From positions 1-64,000 of the forward strand of contig DATCIH010000087.1 of assembly GCA_036507955.1 (NCBI GenBank): a stretch of DNA of 64,000 nucleotides. Direction: 5' to 3'. The notes under the pieces are model-generated. The model worked only from the letters and a program-made list of their open reading frames with translations, was not told where the DNA came from and did no database searches. Positions 1 through 7,864 of this stretch are shown here, one piece after another. Position numbers and translations under genes: made by a program. The stretch's first letter is position 1, and the number at the start of each line of letters is the position of its first letter. The DNA comes from DATCIH01 sp036507955. Lineage in GTDB: Bacteria > Bacillota > Clostridia > Clostridiales > Clostridiaceae.

Positions 1-28
1 GCTCAAGATTTAAAATATCATTATCCAT
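1..28 (-). CDS. 5' end of an unidentified gene leaving the left edge
   Basis: On the minus strand an ATG at 28..26 opens a frame of nine codons (MDNDILNLE) that runs off the window. An AGGAAGGAG ribosome binding site lies at about 42-50, roughly 13 bases upstream, which is a little long but usable. Too little is visible to name a product. The region 29-167 between this start and the neighbouring terminator shows no other coding signal and must hold its promoter. Confidence 0.45.
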
Positions 29-167
29 AATTCGATATATGCTCCTTCCTGTTTAATTAATAGTATATCACGTATTATAATGATATTCAATAATAACAGT
101 ATTAAACATCACTTTAGCAGTATATAGTATGGACTTGGCAGTATCAACTAAAAAAATACAAAAATAA

Positions 168-200
168 AATAAGAGTCACAAGGATATTGTGCCTCTTATT
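168..200 (-). terminator. Intrinsic terminator after the DUF2569 gene
   Basis: The stem pairs 168-181 with 187-200 (8 bp plus 5 bp around a single mismatch) with a five-base loop. On the minus strand it is followed by a T-rich run (TTTTATTTTTG). It lies 15 bases past the stop of the DUF2569 gene. Confidence 0.75.
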
Positions 201-214
201 TATTATCTATTACA

Positions 215-793
215 TTATTTAACAAAAGTGTTTTTTACTCTATTTGAAATAAGTAGATATGGTATCCACATAGCGCCAATCACCACTGGACTTATTATTT
301 GAGTTACAGGATTAATATTTAAATTTAATGATAAAGATCTCTGTATTTGTGTAATTAAAACTGCATCAATTAATGCAAATATAATTGTAATCATAGATAA
401 GCTAATAAATATCTTAGGGAACCATTTTTTCCTACCAAAAAATGAAAACAACAATACGGCTGAAAATACCAATAAAATAATATTAACGCCTAATTCAAAA
501 ATCATCGTTGGTTTCCAAAGCAAGCTATATGCTGCATTCCCGATCTGTGACAATTTTTCTAACGATCCATTTGTAAATATGGGCAGGTAGGTAAGAAATA
601 TTGTCTGTAATATTATTATCGGAGATAATATTCTCCCAATTCCGAATAAAATTAGCCAACCCCCGATTGCATTTAAATCTCTTACATTTGTTTCTCTTAT
701 TTCATCTGTTTGAAACATCTGATCGTAAGTAAACAAATCTTCACATTCAAGGTATATAATATTTGATTTATTAGGTTCATTAACCAATTTCAT
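215..793 (-). CDS. DUF2569 family membrane protein
   Basis: This is a 192-residue integral membrane protein with about 40 polar N-terminal residues and then four hydrophobic segments, near residues 43-68, 95-120, 128-150 and 163-185. The motif GGWLILFGIGRILSP at the start of the first helix and WIPYLLISNRVKNTF at the end are typical of DUF2569, a family with no established function. The ATG at 793 directly abuts its GGGGG ribosome binding site (794-798). The TTG two codons later, at 787, has better spacing (6 bases) and may be the true start. It follows the flavodoxin gene by 31 bases and is probably co-transcribed with it. No partner or substrate can be inferred. Confidence 0.75.
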   Translation of the reverse strand: MKLVNEPNKSNIIYLECEDLFTYDQMFQTDEIRETNVRDLNAIGGWLILFGIGRILSPIIILQTIFLTYLPIFTNGSLEKLSQIGNAAYSLLWKPTMIFELGVNIILLVFSAVLLFSFFGRKKWFPKIFISLSMITIIFALIDAVLITQIQRSLSLNLNINPVTQIISPVVIGAMWIPYLLISNRVKNTFVK

Positions 794-824
794 CCCCCTA
801 ATTTTGATACAATCAATATATAAA

Positions 825-1274
825 TCATTTTTCTATAAGATTCTCTGCAAAAGCTTTAGCCTTCTGAAGATCCTCTTCATTAGGTCTACCCTTTCCAATT
901 CCTCCAAACAGTTTCAATGGTCCAAAAGTATCAAACCCTTTACATCCAAAACTGCCTACAATTTTAAGACCTTTTTCTTTAAGTTTTTGTTCAATAGGAT
1001 TGTTATATTCAGTTTTACCCTGTCCGCTTGTAGAAAAGATAAATGCTTTTTTATTGGGTAGATTTGGTAGTTTGTTAAACATTTCAAGAATATTATTATG
1101 AAATTTGCCTCCATATATACCGGAACCAAATCCTATTAAATCATAATCGTTTAAAATATTTGTATTTACTTCATTCGCTTTTTTTAAGTCTGCACTTAAG
1201 CATTCTGCCATAGCTTTTCCTACCTTCTCAGTATTTCCATGGTGTATAGATGCATAAATGATTAAAGTTTTCAT
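825..1274 (-). CDS. Flavodoxin-domain protein
   Basis: This is a 149-residue cytosolic FMN-binding electron carrier or reductase domain. The N-terminal phosphate loop ASIHHGNTEKV (residues about 8-18) and the isoalloxazine-side loops GSGIYGGKFH and FSTSGQGKT are all visible, as expected of the flavodoxin-like fold. The chosen ATG at 1274 has a strong TCTCCTCCT-complement (AGGAGGAGA) site 5-6 bases away; an upstream in-frame ATG at 1307 has no such site. No redox partner is encoded next to it, and the co-directional DUF2569 gene follows. Whether it acts like flavodoxin in ferredoxin replacement or like a quinone or protoporphyrinogen reductase cannot be decided from sequence. Confidence 0.85.
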   Translation of the reverse strand: MKTLIIYASIHHGNTEKVGKAMAECLSADLKKANEVNTNILNDYDLIGFGSGIYGGKFHNNILEMFNKLPNLPNKKAFIFSTSGQGKTEYNNPIEQKLKEKGLKIVGSFGCKGFDTFGPLKLFGGIGKGRPNEEDLQKAKAFAENLIEK

Positions 1275-1398
1275 TTTATCTCCTCCTAGCTTAATTAAAT
1301 GTACCAATTCTTTCCATTACAAATTATACCATATAAATGTAAATAAGTACCATTTTATAATTTAATATTATTTAAATATTTTTATATACCAAACTTAA

Positions 1399-1429
1399 AA
1401 AGCACCGTAGATTTAATTTACGATGCTTT
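1399..1429 (-). terminator. Terminator overlapping the yabG stop codon
   Basis: The stem AAAGCA(c)CGTA / TACG(a)TGCTTT pairs 1399-1409 with 1419-1429, with one internal mismatch. The hairpin shares bases with the yabG stop codon and is followed on the minus strand by a T/A-rich tract. It is compact and probably terminates yabG. Confidence 0.6.
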
Positions 1430-2297
1430 ATATGAAATTCGATTTTGGATAGCCTTGCCTATATTTTCCTCTAGTTTGTAATCCACCGATACCTTTGATT
1501 CCAGTTATCGTGTTTTCTGTTGCTTCCATTATGGATACAACCTTATCGATATTCGAATAAGCTAGCCTTTCGCAAAGAAAAACTGGATCTAAGCAATGTA
1601 TAAGTATTCTAGCAGGTGAGCTAGCAAAATTAGCCCCTGCATCTAGTAATGCCTCATAACAGGATTGGCAGGCCCCTGCATATATAATGAGGTCATCATA
1701 ATTTGATTTATAACTTCTAAGTACTGAAACGGAATCTACGTAATATTTAGAGTTTTTATAATTGTTTATATTCATAAAATCCGTGGCACCTTTTACAATG
1801 GCATCATGTCCCGTTATAACCACTATATCTGGTCTATTTTCAATAACTAAATCTAATATCTGCTTAGGTTGCTCTTTTTCTTCAATTACTCTTCCCACAG
1901 CCTCTAAGGACAACTGTTTGTAGACCTTAAGGCAGGTTTCGAGATAATCTGGGTCTCCATCAACGTGCAGTATTTTACCAGGTCTACCGAAATACATTTC
2001 AGCTTCCTCATTCTTTACCGCTCTGAAATCTTTTCGTACCTCTATCTTTTTAATATCATCTCTTGATAGCATTATCTTTCTAATGGAGGAATTAACACGT
2101 TTATTCAATTGCATTTCTCTTTCATTTTTCCTATCTTTCAAAACCTCAAGATCCTCAATAGGGGCATCCGCAATTATTCTTAAATTAATACCCTTTAATA
2201 CATAAACATTACCTGAATCATCTTCATTTATATTTATTATCTTAAAAGTTATATCCCTATTGTAGGATTTTCTTACTACAACATCCCCAATATTCAT
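1428..2297 (-). CDS. yabG: Sporulation-specific protease YabG
   Basis: This 289-residue protein is recognisable as YabG (peptidase family U57), which processes coat and cortex-associated proteins in the mother cell late in sporulation. The N-terminal part (1-55) has the small beta-rich module beginning MNIGDVVVRKSY. The catalytic half contains DIVVITGHDA (His164) and IIYAGACQSC (Cys210, Cys213). The His and first Cys correspond with a constant three-residue offset to the His161/Cys207 pair reported as essential in the C. difficile enzyme. The C-terminus TRGKYRQGYP is also a family hallmark. Length matches the family. It is followed by a terminator and preceded by a sigma-K-like promoter within the 58-base gap after the CotS gene, so it is probably transcribed on its own late in sporulation. 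Confidence 0.95.
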   Translation of the reverse strand: MNIGDVVVRKSYNRDITFKIININEDDSGNVYVLKGINLRIIADAPIEDLEVLKDRKNEREMQLNKRVNSSIRKIMLSRDDIKKIEVRKDFRAVKNEEAEMYFGRPGKILHVDGDPDYLETCLKVYKQLSLEAVGRVIEEKEQPKQILDLVIENRPDIVVITGHDAIVKGATDFMNINNYKNSKYYVDSVSVLRSYKSNYDDLIIYAGACQSCYEALLDAGANFASSPARILIHCLDPVFLCERLAYSNIDKVVSIMEATENTITGIKGIGGLQTRGKYRQGYPKSNFI

Positions 2298-2326
2298 ATG
2301 ATCACACCTATTTTATTTGTACTGTA

Positions 2327-2354
2327 CATAGTATGCAGATCATTCACTAATGGT
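2327..2354 (-). promoter_or_regulatory. Candidate sigma-K promoter of yabG
   Basis: On the minus strand AC (2354-2353), a 17-base spacer and CATACTATG (2335-2327) match the sigma-K pattern AC-N16/17-CATAnnnTA except for the last base. The -10 element is 29 bases upstream of the yabG ATG. yabG is a known sigma-K gene in Bacillus subtilis, which supports the reading. Confidence 0.5.
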
Positions 2355-2355
2355 A

Positions 2356-3360
2356 CTATTCTTTTATCTCATATAACTTTTTAAAGTTTTCAATAAAATT
2401 AGTGTAATTTTCTTCTTCAGCATAGAGCTCCTCAATCTTTTTATTAAAGGTGCTCTGACTCCAGGTTACTTCATTATAATAAAACCTATTAGATAATCTC
2501 CAATATCTTTGTGGGAAAAGTAGGAAGGCAAATAAAACTTCATATTCCTCCGGCTCTAAAGGATTTACTCTATTGTAAGCTTCAAGTATTATTTTGGCAT
2601 AATCTATATTCCATTCCTGCCTTTTTAAAACCTTAATCATAAAAGCAGATATATCATAAACTCTTATTTCTTTTTTGCAATAATCAAAATCTATTATATT
2701 AACTTTATTTACTTCATCAATGATTATATTATGATAGGTATAATCATGGTGGCAAAAACCCTTTTCTTCCTCTGCTATCCTGCATATATTCATATAATCA
2801 GAGTGGTTAATAACATCAACTGCTCTTTTCCCTAACTCTTTATAGAAATCCACTGTCTTTATATAATAAAGATCAAAGGGAGTTTTATTATTCTTTTTCC
2901 TGCACATATCCCGCATTCTATCAAAGGATTTAATTCTCTTCTCCATAAGATATGGCCATCTTCCTAGATCTGTTTTTAGCTTACTGTTTTCCATAGGCTC
3001 ATAGCCCTTAGAGGAAATATGCATGTATGCTAAATTTTCAGCAGCTAAAATTATATCTGCTTCACTATAAAAATCGCATTCGCGTCCTGTAAGCCATTCA
3101 GATAGCGTATAAATATCCTCATTTACAACTGCATATGGATTTCCTTCAATGTTTAAATCATATTTGTCAACTCTATCAAACCCATTATTAATTAAATGTT
3201 CCTTTGCTCCATATACAAAAAGCAATTTTTGTGTTCCATAATTTATCCTTTTAAGGCATTTCATGCCTTTATTGGTCTTAAGGAGGTATACTCCCTTACT
3301 TGGTTTGATACTTTCAATCTGAATATCAAATTGTCTTTCGATCTCAAATTCTCTCATCAT
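2356..3360 (-). CDS. CotS-family spore coat protein (kinase-like fold)
   Basis: This 334-residue member of the CotS/YutH spore coat family has an aminoglycoside-phosphotransferase/choline-kinase fold. The N-lobe occupies about residues 1-90. The catalytic loop is FCHHDYTYHN (His204-His205-Asp206, Asn211) and the metal-binding loop is IIDFDYC (Asp224, Asp226), so all key residues of an active small-molecule kinase are present. Its substrate is unknown; CotS in Bacillus is an inner-coat protein. The first of two adjacent ATGs is preferred because AAGGGGG lies 8 bases upstream. It sits immediately upstream of yabG and divergent from a GT4 glycosyltransferase, as expected of coat gene clusters. 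Confidence 0.88.
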   Translation of the reverse strand: MMREFEIERQFDIQIESIKPSKGVYLLKTNKGMKCLKRINYGTQKLLFVYGAKEHLINNGFDRVDKYDLNIEGNPYAVVNEDIYTLSEWLTGRECDFYSEADIILAAENLAYMHISSKGYEPMENSKLKTDLGRWPYLMEKRIKSFDRMRDMCRKKNNKTPFDLYYIKTVDFYKELGKRAVDVINHSDYMNICRIAEEEKGFCHHDYTYHNIIIDEVNKVNIIDFDYCKKEIRVYDISAFMIKVLKRQEWNIDYAKIILEAYNRVNPLEPEEYEVLFAFLLFPQRYWRLSNRFYYNEVTWSQSTFNKKIEELYAEEENYTNFIENFKKLYEIKE

Positions 3361-3458
3361 AATAATAGCCCCCTTAATAATGTTGTTTTATCTCTCATCT
3401 CTTTATTATCTATATGTACTAATTAAGAAAAATAGAAGAAAAATGAATCTTGATTTGA

Positions 3459-3486
3459 ACCTTTTTGAGGATGTATTAATATAATA
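3459..3486 (+). promoter_or_regulatory. Candidate sigma-K-like promoter of first glycosyltransferase
   Basis: AC at 3459-3460, a 17-base spacer and AATATAATA at 3478-3486 give the sigma-K pattern with A for C at the first -10 position. The surrounding GAACCTTTT around the -35 recurs in front of the second glycosyltransferase gene with the same spacing. Confidence 0.4.
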
Positions 3487-3514
3487 GAATATAATAAATT
3501 TGAAGGAATGTCTT

Positions 3515-4636
3515 ATGAAGATAGGAATAGACGGAAGAGCATCTCAATGGTATAGAGGAACAGGTATTGGGACTTACTCATACCAATTAATAAATTCTAT
3601 TAGAACTACTGATAAAGAAAACGATTATCTTTTGTTTATGTCAAAAGATAGAAGAGAAGATATTAGTCTTTCAGAAAATATAAGTATTAACGAAATCACA
3701 AAGAATATAGATAATAATTTTTGGGATGAAGTTAATATGCCAAACATCTTAAAGAATAAGGAAATTGACCTTTACCACGTACCACAAAATGGAATTGGAC
3801 TTCCAAAGGAGAAAAATTGCTCCTTTGTAATTACGCTTCATGATGTAATACCCTTTAAGATGCCTGAAACTGTAGGAGAAAAATACTTGAAGATCTTTTT
3901 AGAGGAGGTTCCAAAAATAATTCCCCTATGTGACGGTATAATAACCGTTTCAAACTTTTCTAAAAACGATATTGCAGAAACCTTTAATTATCCTAAGGAA
4001 AAAATACATGTGACCTACCTTGCTAGCGAGGATATTTATCATCCCTTAAATAAAGAAAAGTGTAAAAGCTTTATTAAAGAGAATTACTCCATAGCGCCAA
4101 ACTTCTTACTCTATATTGGAGGTTTCAGTCCTAGAAAAAATATTCTTGGTCTAATTGAAGCCTTTAGCAAGGTTAACCAAACCTTTGACAAAGAGTTAAA
4201 GCTTGTTATTGTCGGTAAGCTAGGTAAATCCTACGACATATATAAAGAAAGAGCTGAAAAACTAGGTGTAGCTGATAGTGTTATATTCACAGGTTTCATC
4301 CCTATAACTGACCTTCCATATTTTTATAATGCTTGTGAAATATTTGTTTATCCTTCCTTTTATGAAGGTTTTGGCCTTCCTCCAATCGAGGCCATGGCCT
4401 GTGGGACTCCGGTTATAACTTCAAGTATAACCTCAATTCCTGAGGTTGTAGAAAACGCAGCTATATTAATAGACCCCCATGATATAAATGCTTTATCTGA
4501 GTCAATTATAATGTGTCTTAGTGACTCGGATTTAAGAAAAACTTTAATACAAAGAGGTTTACTAAAGACTTCAAAACTTAGTTGGAAGGAGACCGCAAAG
4601 CAAACCGTTGAAATTTATAAAAAAATAATGAGCTAA
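3515..4636 (+). CDS. GT4-family glycosyltransferase (CotSA-like)
   Basis: This is a 373-residue retaining GT-B glycosyltransferase. The N-terminal domain starts MKIGIDGRASQWYRGTGIG, typical of sugar-nucleotide GT4 enzymes. The donor-binding C-terminal domain carries LYIGGFSPRKN, followed by the E-x7-E motif in FYEGFGLPPIEAMACGTP. No signal peptide or membrane helix is seen, so it is a cytosolic or mother-cell enzyme. The start at 3515 has GAAGGA 7 bases upstream; the upstream TTG at 3500 overlaps that site and was rejected. It is divergent from CotS and has an identical-length paralogue at 9778. The pairing of CotS genes with a GT4 enzyme recalls CotS/CotSA of Bacillus and suggests spore-surface glycan assembly; donor and acceptor are unknown. 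Confidence 0.9.
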   Translation: MKIGIDGRASQWYRGTGIGTYSYQLINSIRTTDKENDYLLFMSKDRREDISLSENISINEITKNIDNNFWDEVNMPNILKNKEIDLYHVPQNGIGLPKEKNCSFVITLHDVIPFKMPETVGEKYLKIFLEEVPKIIPLCDGIITVSNFSKNDIAETFNYPKEKIHVTYLASEDIYHPLNKEKCKSFIKENYSIAPNFLLYIGGFSPRKNILGLIEAFSKVNQTFDKELKLVIVGKLGKSYDIYKERAEKLGVADSVIFTGFIPITDLPYFYNACEIFVYPSFYEGFGLPPIEAMACGTPVITSSITSIPEVVENAAILIDPHDINALSESIIMCLSDSDLRKTLIQRGLLKTSKLSWKETAKQTVEIYKKIMS

Positions 4637-4643
4637 CAAAATT

Positions 4644-4668
4644 AAGGAAGCTAAATGCTTCCTTTCTT
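4644..4668 (+). terminator. Terminator after the first glycosyltransferase
   Basis: A perfect 8-bp stem AAGGAAGC / GCTTCCTT (4644-4651, 4657-4664) with a five-base loop is followed by TTCTT. It ends the glycosyltransferase transcript just before the SOS-type promoter of the next gene. Confidence 0.7.
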
Positions 4669-4671
4669 CCA

Positions 4672-4700
4672 TTTACAAGCGAACGTTTGTTTGGTATAAT
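4672..4700 (+). promoter_or_regulatory. Sigma-A promoter of the radical-SAM repair pair
   Basis: TTTACA (4672-4677), a 17-base spacer and TATAAT (4695-4700) form a near-consensus vegetative promoter, 31 bases upstream of the ATG. The LexA box fills most of the spacer, so bound repressor would occlude RNA polymerase. Confidence 0.75.
4680..4693 (+). promoter_or_regulatory. LexA/DinR (SOS) operator
   Basis: CGAACGTTTGTTTG fits the Gram-positive LexA/DinR consensus CGAAC-N4-GTTYG at all ten specified positions. It lies between the -35 and -10 of the promoter for the radical-SAM DNA repair gene, the classic position for an SOS operator. I noticed no second box of this quality in the window. Confidence 0.75.
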
Positions 4701-4731
4701 GGGTTAAACTACTAGTAAGGAGTAAAAATAT

Positions 4732-5979
4732 ATGGACATTGTAGAAAAATTGGCTATTCTTTCCGATGCCGCAAAATATGATGTGTCTTGTTCCTCTAGC
4801 GGAAGCACAAGAACCAATAAAAATAATGGTATAGGTAATGCTGAGAGCAGCGGTATTTGTCATAGCTTTACCACTGATGGTAGATGCATATCCCTATTAA
4901 AAATTCTTATGACAAATATTTGTTCTTATGATTGTGTCTACTGCATTAATAGGATCTCCAGCGATGTTAGGCGGGCATTTTTAAGCCCAAGCGAAATAGC
5001 AGAACTTACAATAAACTTCTATAAAAGAAATTATATTGAAGGATTATTTTTGAGCTCGGCAGTTTATAAAAATCCTGACTATACCATGGAGCTTATAATA
5101 GAGGCAGTAACTCTACTTAGAAACGCTTATAATTTCAATGGATATATACACATAAAGGTGATCCCAGGCACTAAAACTGAATTGATTGCTAGAGCTGGAA
5201 GGCTTGTGGATAGAATGAGTGTGAACATGGAGCTTCCAAGTGAAAAGAGCCTAAGCTTACTAGCCCCACAGAAAACCTTACATAATATAATGAGTCCTAT
5301 GTCCTTTATCCACTCCAATATAATAACTAATATCGAAGAAAAAAGGATATTTAAAAGCACTCCAGACTTTGTACCTGCTGGTCAAAGCACCCAGCTAATA
5401 ATAGGCGCCACCAACGAGGATGACTTGAAAATAATAAGGCTTACGGAAAACCTTTATAAAAGCTTCAAATTAAAAAGAGTATATTATTCTGCCTACATAC
5501 CTGTTTCAACCAATCCGTTGCTGCCCGTTATTGATAAGCCCCCACTACTTAGGGAACACCGATTATATCAGGCTGATTGGCTTTTAAGGTTCTATGGCTT
5601 TAAAGCAGATGAGCTTTTAACAGAAAGAAAACCTTTCTTTGATACAAATTATGATCCAAAAACAGATTGGGCTTTAAATCATTTAGGTTTTTTCCCTGTA
5701 GAGATAAATACTGCTCCTCCAAGGACACTACTCCGAATACCTGGTATTGGACATAGATCTGTAAATAAAATTTTAGCTTTAAGAAGAGTACATAAAATAA
5801 ATTCAGACAACTTAAAAAAACTTGGAATAGTTATGAAGAGAGCTAGGCATTTTATAACCTGTGATGGTAGGTATTGTGGGGATATGTTTAATGACTTTTA
5901 TATAAGAAATATACTGGTAGATCAAAAGGCAAAGGCTCTCACATCTACCACACGTCAATTGTCCTTTTTTGACTCATAG
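4732..5979 (+). CDS. Putative DNA modification/repair radical SAM protein (TIGR03916 type)
   Basis: This 415-residue protein belongs to the radical-SAM family annotated as putative DNA modification/repair. The cluster motif is CSYDCVYC (Cx3Cx2C, residues about 64-71), which would bind a [4Fe-4S] cluster and S-adenosylmethionine. Near the C-terminus, LLRIPGIGHRSVNKILALRR is a helix-hairpin-helix of the DNA-binding kind, followed by a short Cys pair region (CDGRYCGDM). The exact lesion or modification is not known. ATG at 4732 has AAGGAG 10 bases upstream. It is followed 13 bases later by its usual partner (TIGR03915 type) and both are expressed from a promoter containing a LexA box, which makes DNA-damage induction the most likely regulation. 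Confidence 0.9.
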   Translation: MDIVEKLAILSDAAKYDVSCSSSGSTRTNKNNGIGNAESSGICHSFTTDGRCISLLKILMTNICSYDCVYCINRISSDVRRAFLSPSEIAELTINFYKRNYIEGLFLSSAVYKNPDYTMELIIEAVTLLRNAYNFNGYIHIKVIPGTKTELIARAGRLVDRMSVNMELPSEKSLSLLAPQKTLHNIMSPMSFIHSNIITNIEEKRIFKSTPDFVPAGQSTQLIIGATNEDDLKIIRLTENLYKSFKLKRVYYSAYIPVSTNPLLPVIDKPPLLREHRLYQADWLLRFYGFKADELLTERKPFFDTNYDPKTDWALNHLGFFPVEINTAPPRTLLRIPGIGHRSVNKILALRRVHKINSDNLKKLGIVMKRARHFITCDGRYCGDMFNDFYIRNILVDQKAKALTSTTRQLSFFDS

Positions 5980-5992
5980 CTTTGGAAGTGAG

Positions 5993-6730
5993 ATGACAAA
6001 AGTGAAAATATTAACCTATGACGGTAGCTTTTTAGGGTTATTTACAGCAATATATACAGCATATTATTTAAAACAAGAGGTTGAAATATTTAAGGTAAAG
6101 GATGAAATACCTGGTTTAATATCTCCTACGGTAATGATAGAGACCGATGAGTTTAAAGCTAATAAAGTATTTAGAGCTCTAGAACAAAAAGTAGGAAAGA
6201 TAATAATGGACAATATATATTTTGTTTTCTTATCTGATTTCAATTATTCCTCTAGTTTAATTTATTCCTATGTTAGACTCTGCTTCAAATATGGCAGGGA
6301 GGTAGCTTTACATCTTGAGTTACCTGAGGTGCTCACTTTTGAAAGAACAAGAAATAAAGTACTAGGGGAGGCCCATCGTATGACGGGCTTTATAAGATTT
6401 AAAAAGCTAGGTGAGATCTTATATGCTCAAATTGAACCTGATCATAATATATTGGAGCTTGTCTTAGATCATTTTTCCTCTCGCTTAGGAAGTGAAAAAT
6501 GGATAATACATGATAAGAAACGAAGTATCGCATTAATTTATAATGGGAAGGAAAGTAGATTTGTAACTGTAGAAAATGAGCCTATATCTAATTTGCAAAA
6601 CCTAGATATATATGAGAGCCTATGGAAAAAATATTATGATTCTACCTCAATTAAAGAAAGAATCAATGAAAGATATAAGCTTCGAAGTATGCCGAAAAGA
6701 TATCATAAAAACATGCTTGAAACAGAGTAG
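5993..6730 (+). CDS. TIGR03915-family putative DNA repair protein
   Basis: This 245-residue protein is the standard genomic partner of the preceding radical-SAM protein. It opens MTKVKILTYDGSFLGLFTAIYTAYY, the signature N-terminus of the family; some homologues are fused to a uracil-DNA-glycosylase-like domain, which is not present here. The C-terminal third, with SLWKKYYDSTSIKERIN and a basic tail MPKRYHKNM, is also family-typical. ATG at 5993 is preceded by GGAAG with short spacing; a GTG at 6002 is an alternative. A TTG at 5969 overlaps the upstream stop region and has no binding site. It forms an operon with the radical-SAM gene under the same SOS-type promoter. Biochemical activity is unknown. 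Confidence 0.82.
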   Translation: MTKVKILTYDGSFLGLFTAIYTAYYLKQEVEIFKVKDEIPGLISPTVMIETDEFKANKVFRALEQKVGKIIMDNIYFVFLSDFNYSSSLIYSYVRLCFKYGREVALHLELPEVLTFERTRNKVLGEAHRMTGFIRFKKLGEILYAQIEPDHNILELVLDHFSSRLGSEKWIIHDKKRSIALIYNGKESRFVTVENEPISNLQNLDIYESLWKKYYDSTSIKERINERYKLRSMPKRYHKNMLETE

Positions 6731-6732
6731 GA

Positions 6733-6834
6733 ACAGGGACGCACCTTTGTGTAACAAAGGTGCATAATAGGAATAAGGGGACACACCTTAAGGTGATGAA
6801 TTAGAACAGGGACGCACCTAAAGGTGAGTCCCTG
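6733..6834. repeat. Three palindromic REP-like units in tandem
   Basis: This 102-base convergent junction is almost entirely made of three related palindromes. Unit 1 has GCACCTTTG (6741-6749) pairing with CAAAGGTGC (6755-6763), preceded by AACAGGGAC. Unit 2 is CACCTTAAGGTG (6784-6795), preceded by GGGGACA. Unit 3 pairs CAGGGACGCACCT (6807-6819) with AGGTGAGTCCCTG (6822-6834) with one mismatch. The core CACCT...AGGTG with outer GGGAC/GTCCC is shared with units near 20.6, 33.2 and 53.3 kb. They may double as bidirectional terminators. Confidence 0.8.
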
Positions 6835-6836
6835 AA

Positions 6837-7853
6837 TTATATAGATTTCTTAAAATGCTCTAAAAACTCATCTCTATTTGTAGTATATGAGGTTTTTCTC
6901 TTTAGCTTTTCTACGAATACTTCTTCATCCCACTCTTTCCGTCTTGTGTAATAGTCCTTAGCTATTGAGTAAAAATCCTCAGGGAAGACTAACATCCCAT
7001 ATAGTACCTCCAGCTCCCTAGAATCTAAAGTGTTCATTTTTGTGTAATGCCTTAATATAGATTGAGATTTTTCAACTTCAAAGTTAAATTCCTTTTCAAC
7101 TTTATTTATCAAATTGCAGATATCATGAATCTTAAGATCCATAACCCCTTCATCAAAATCAATAAAGTAAGTATCTTCATCCTTTATCAAAATATTAAAA
7201 TTTGCCAATTCATGGTGACAAAATACAATTTTATCCTCTTCGCTGCATAATTTATAATACGGTGATTTTTCAAGTATAGATATACTATCTTCTATGTTCT
7301 TAATATTATAATCTACGTTATCTAGAAATATTGAATCAAACTCATTTCTATGCTCATGCATTTTTGCAATTTTACTAAAAAAGTTCATCTCTTCAAGCCT
7401 TCGACTAAAAGTTTTTATTAATCCCCCAGTTTTGTTTTTAGAGGGTAAATTATAACGAAAGCCCTCTGAGGCACTATGGAATTTCCCAAGGGCTTCAGAT
7501 GCTAGACCTAAATCTTGGGCACTTGTAAATTGACATTCTCTTCCATCAACCGAGTCTAAAGCACAATATATTTCACCCTTCCATAGAGTATAAATACCAC
7601 CATCTCTAGTGGTAATAAAATCCATGATAAAAGGAAATTTACGCTTTATATATTTTATTGCTGCTGATATAAAATTTATTTCTTCTATACTATAATCTAT
7701 TTTTTTTAGTATTTTATCCCCTTTATCTGTAGTTAACATATACACATTTCTCATAGGTAACAGATCAGTTACCTTTAACCCGAATCTATCTAACAATTCC
7801 ATATTTAAATCATATTTTACTAAGTATTTTTTATCCTTATAGCTATCAACCAT
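6837..7853 (-). CDS. CotS-family spore coat protein with HHE catalytic loop
   Basis: This 338-residue CotS paralogue has the full kinase-like fold: N-lobe about 1-100, catalytic loop FCHHELANFN (His213-His214-Glu215, Asn220) and metal-binding loop YFIDFDEG (Asp232, Asp234). The usual catalytic Asp of the HHD motif is Glu here, so activity is doubtful although metal and nucleotide contacts remain. It is the last gene of a three-gene minus-strand unit (gap of 11 bases after the shortened paralogue) and ends two bases from the REP-like units. Like its relatives it presumably locates to the spore coat; a substrate cannot be proposed. Confidence 0.85.
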   Translation of the reverse strand: MVDSYKDKKYLVKYDLNMELLDRFGLKVTDLLPMRNVYMLTTDKGDKILKKIDYSIEEINFISAAIKYIKRKFPFIMDFITTRDGGIYTLWKGEIYCALDSVDGRECQFTSAQDLGLASEALGKFHSASEGFRYNLPSKNKTGGLIKTFSRRLEEMNFFSKIAKMHEHRNEFDSIFLDNVDYNIKNIEDSISILEKSPYYKLCSEEDKIVFCHHELANFNILIKDEDTYFIDFDEGVMDLKIHDICNLINKVEKEFNFEVEKSQSILRHYTKMNTLDSRELEVLYGMLVFPEDFYSIAKDYYTRRKEWDEEVFVEKLKRKTSYTTNRDEFLEHFKKSI

Positions 7854-7864
7854 ACCTTCACCCC

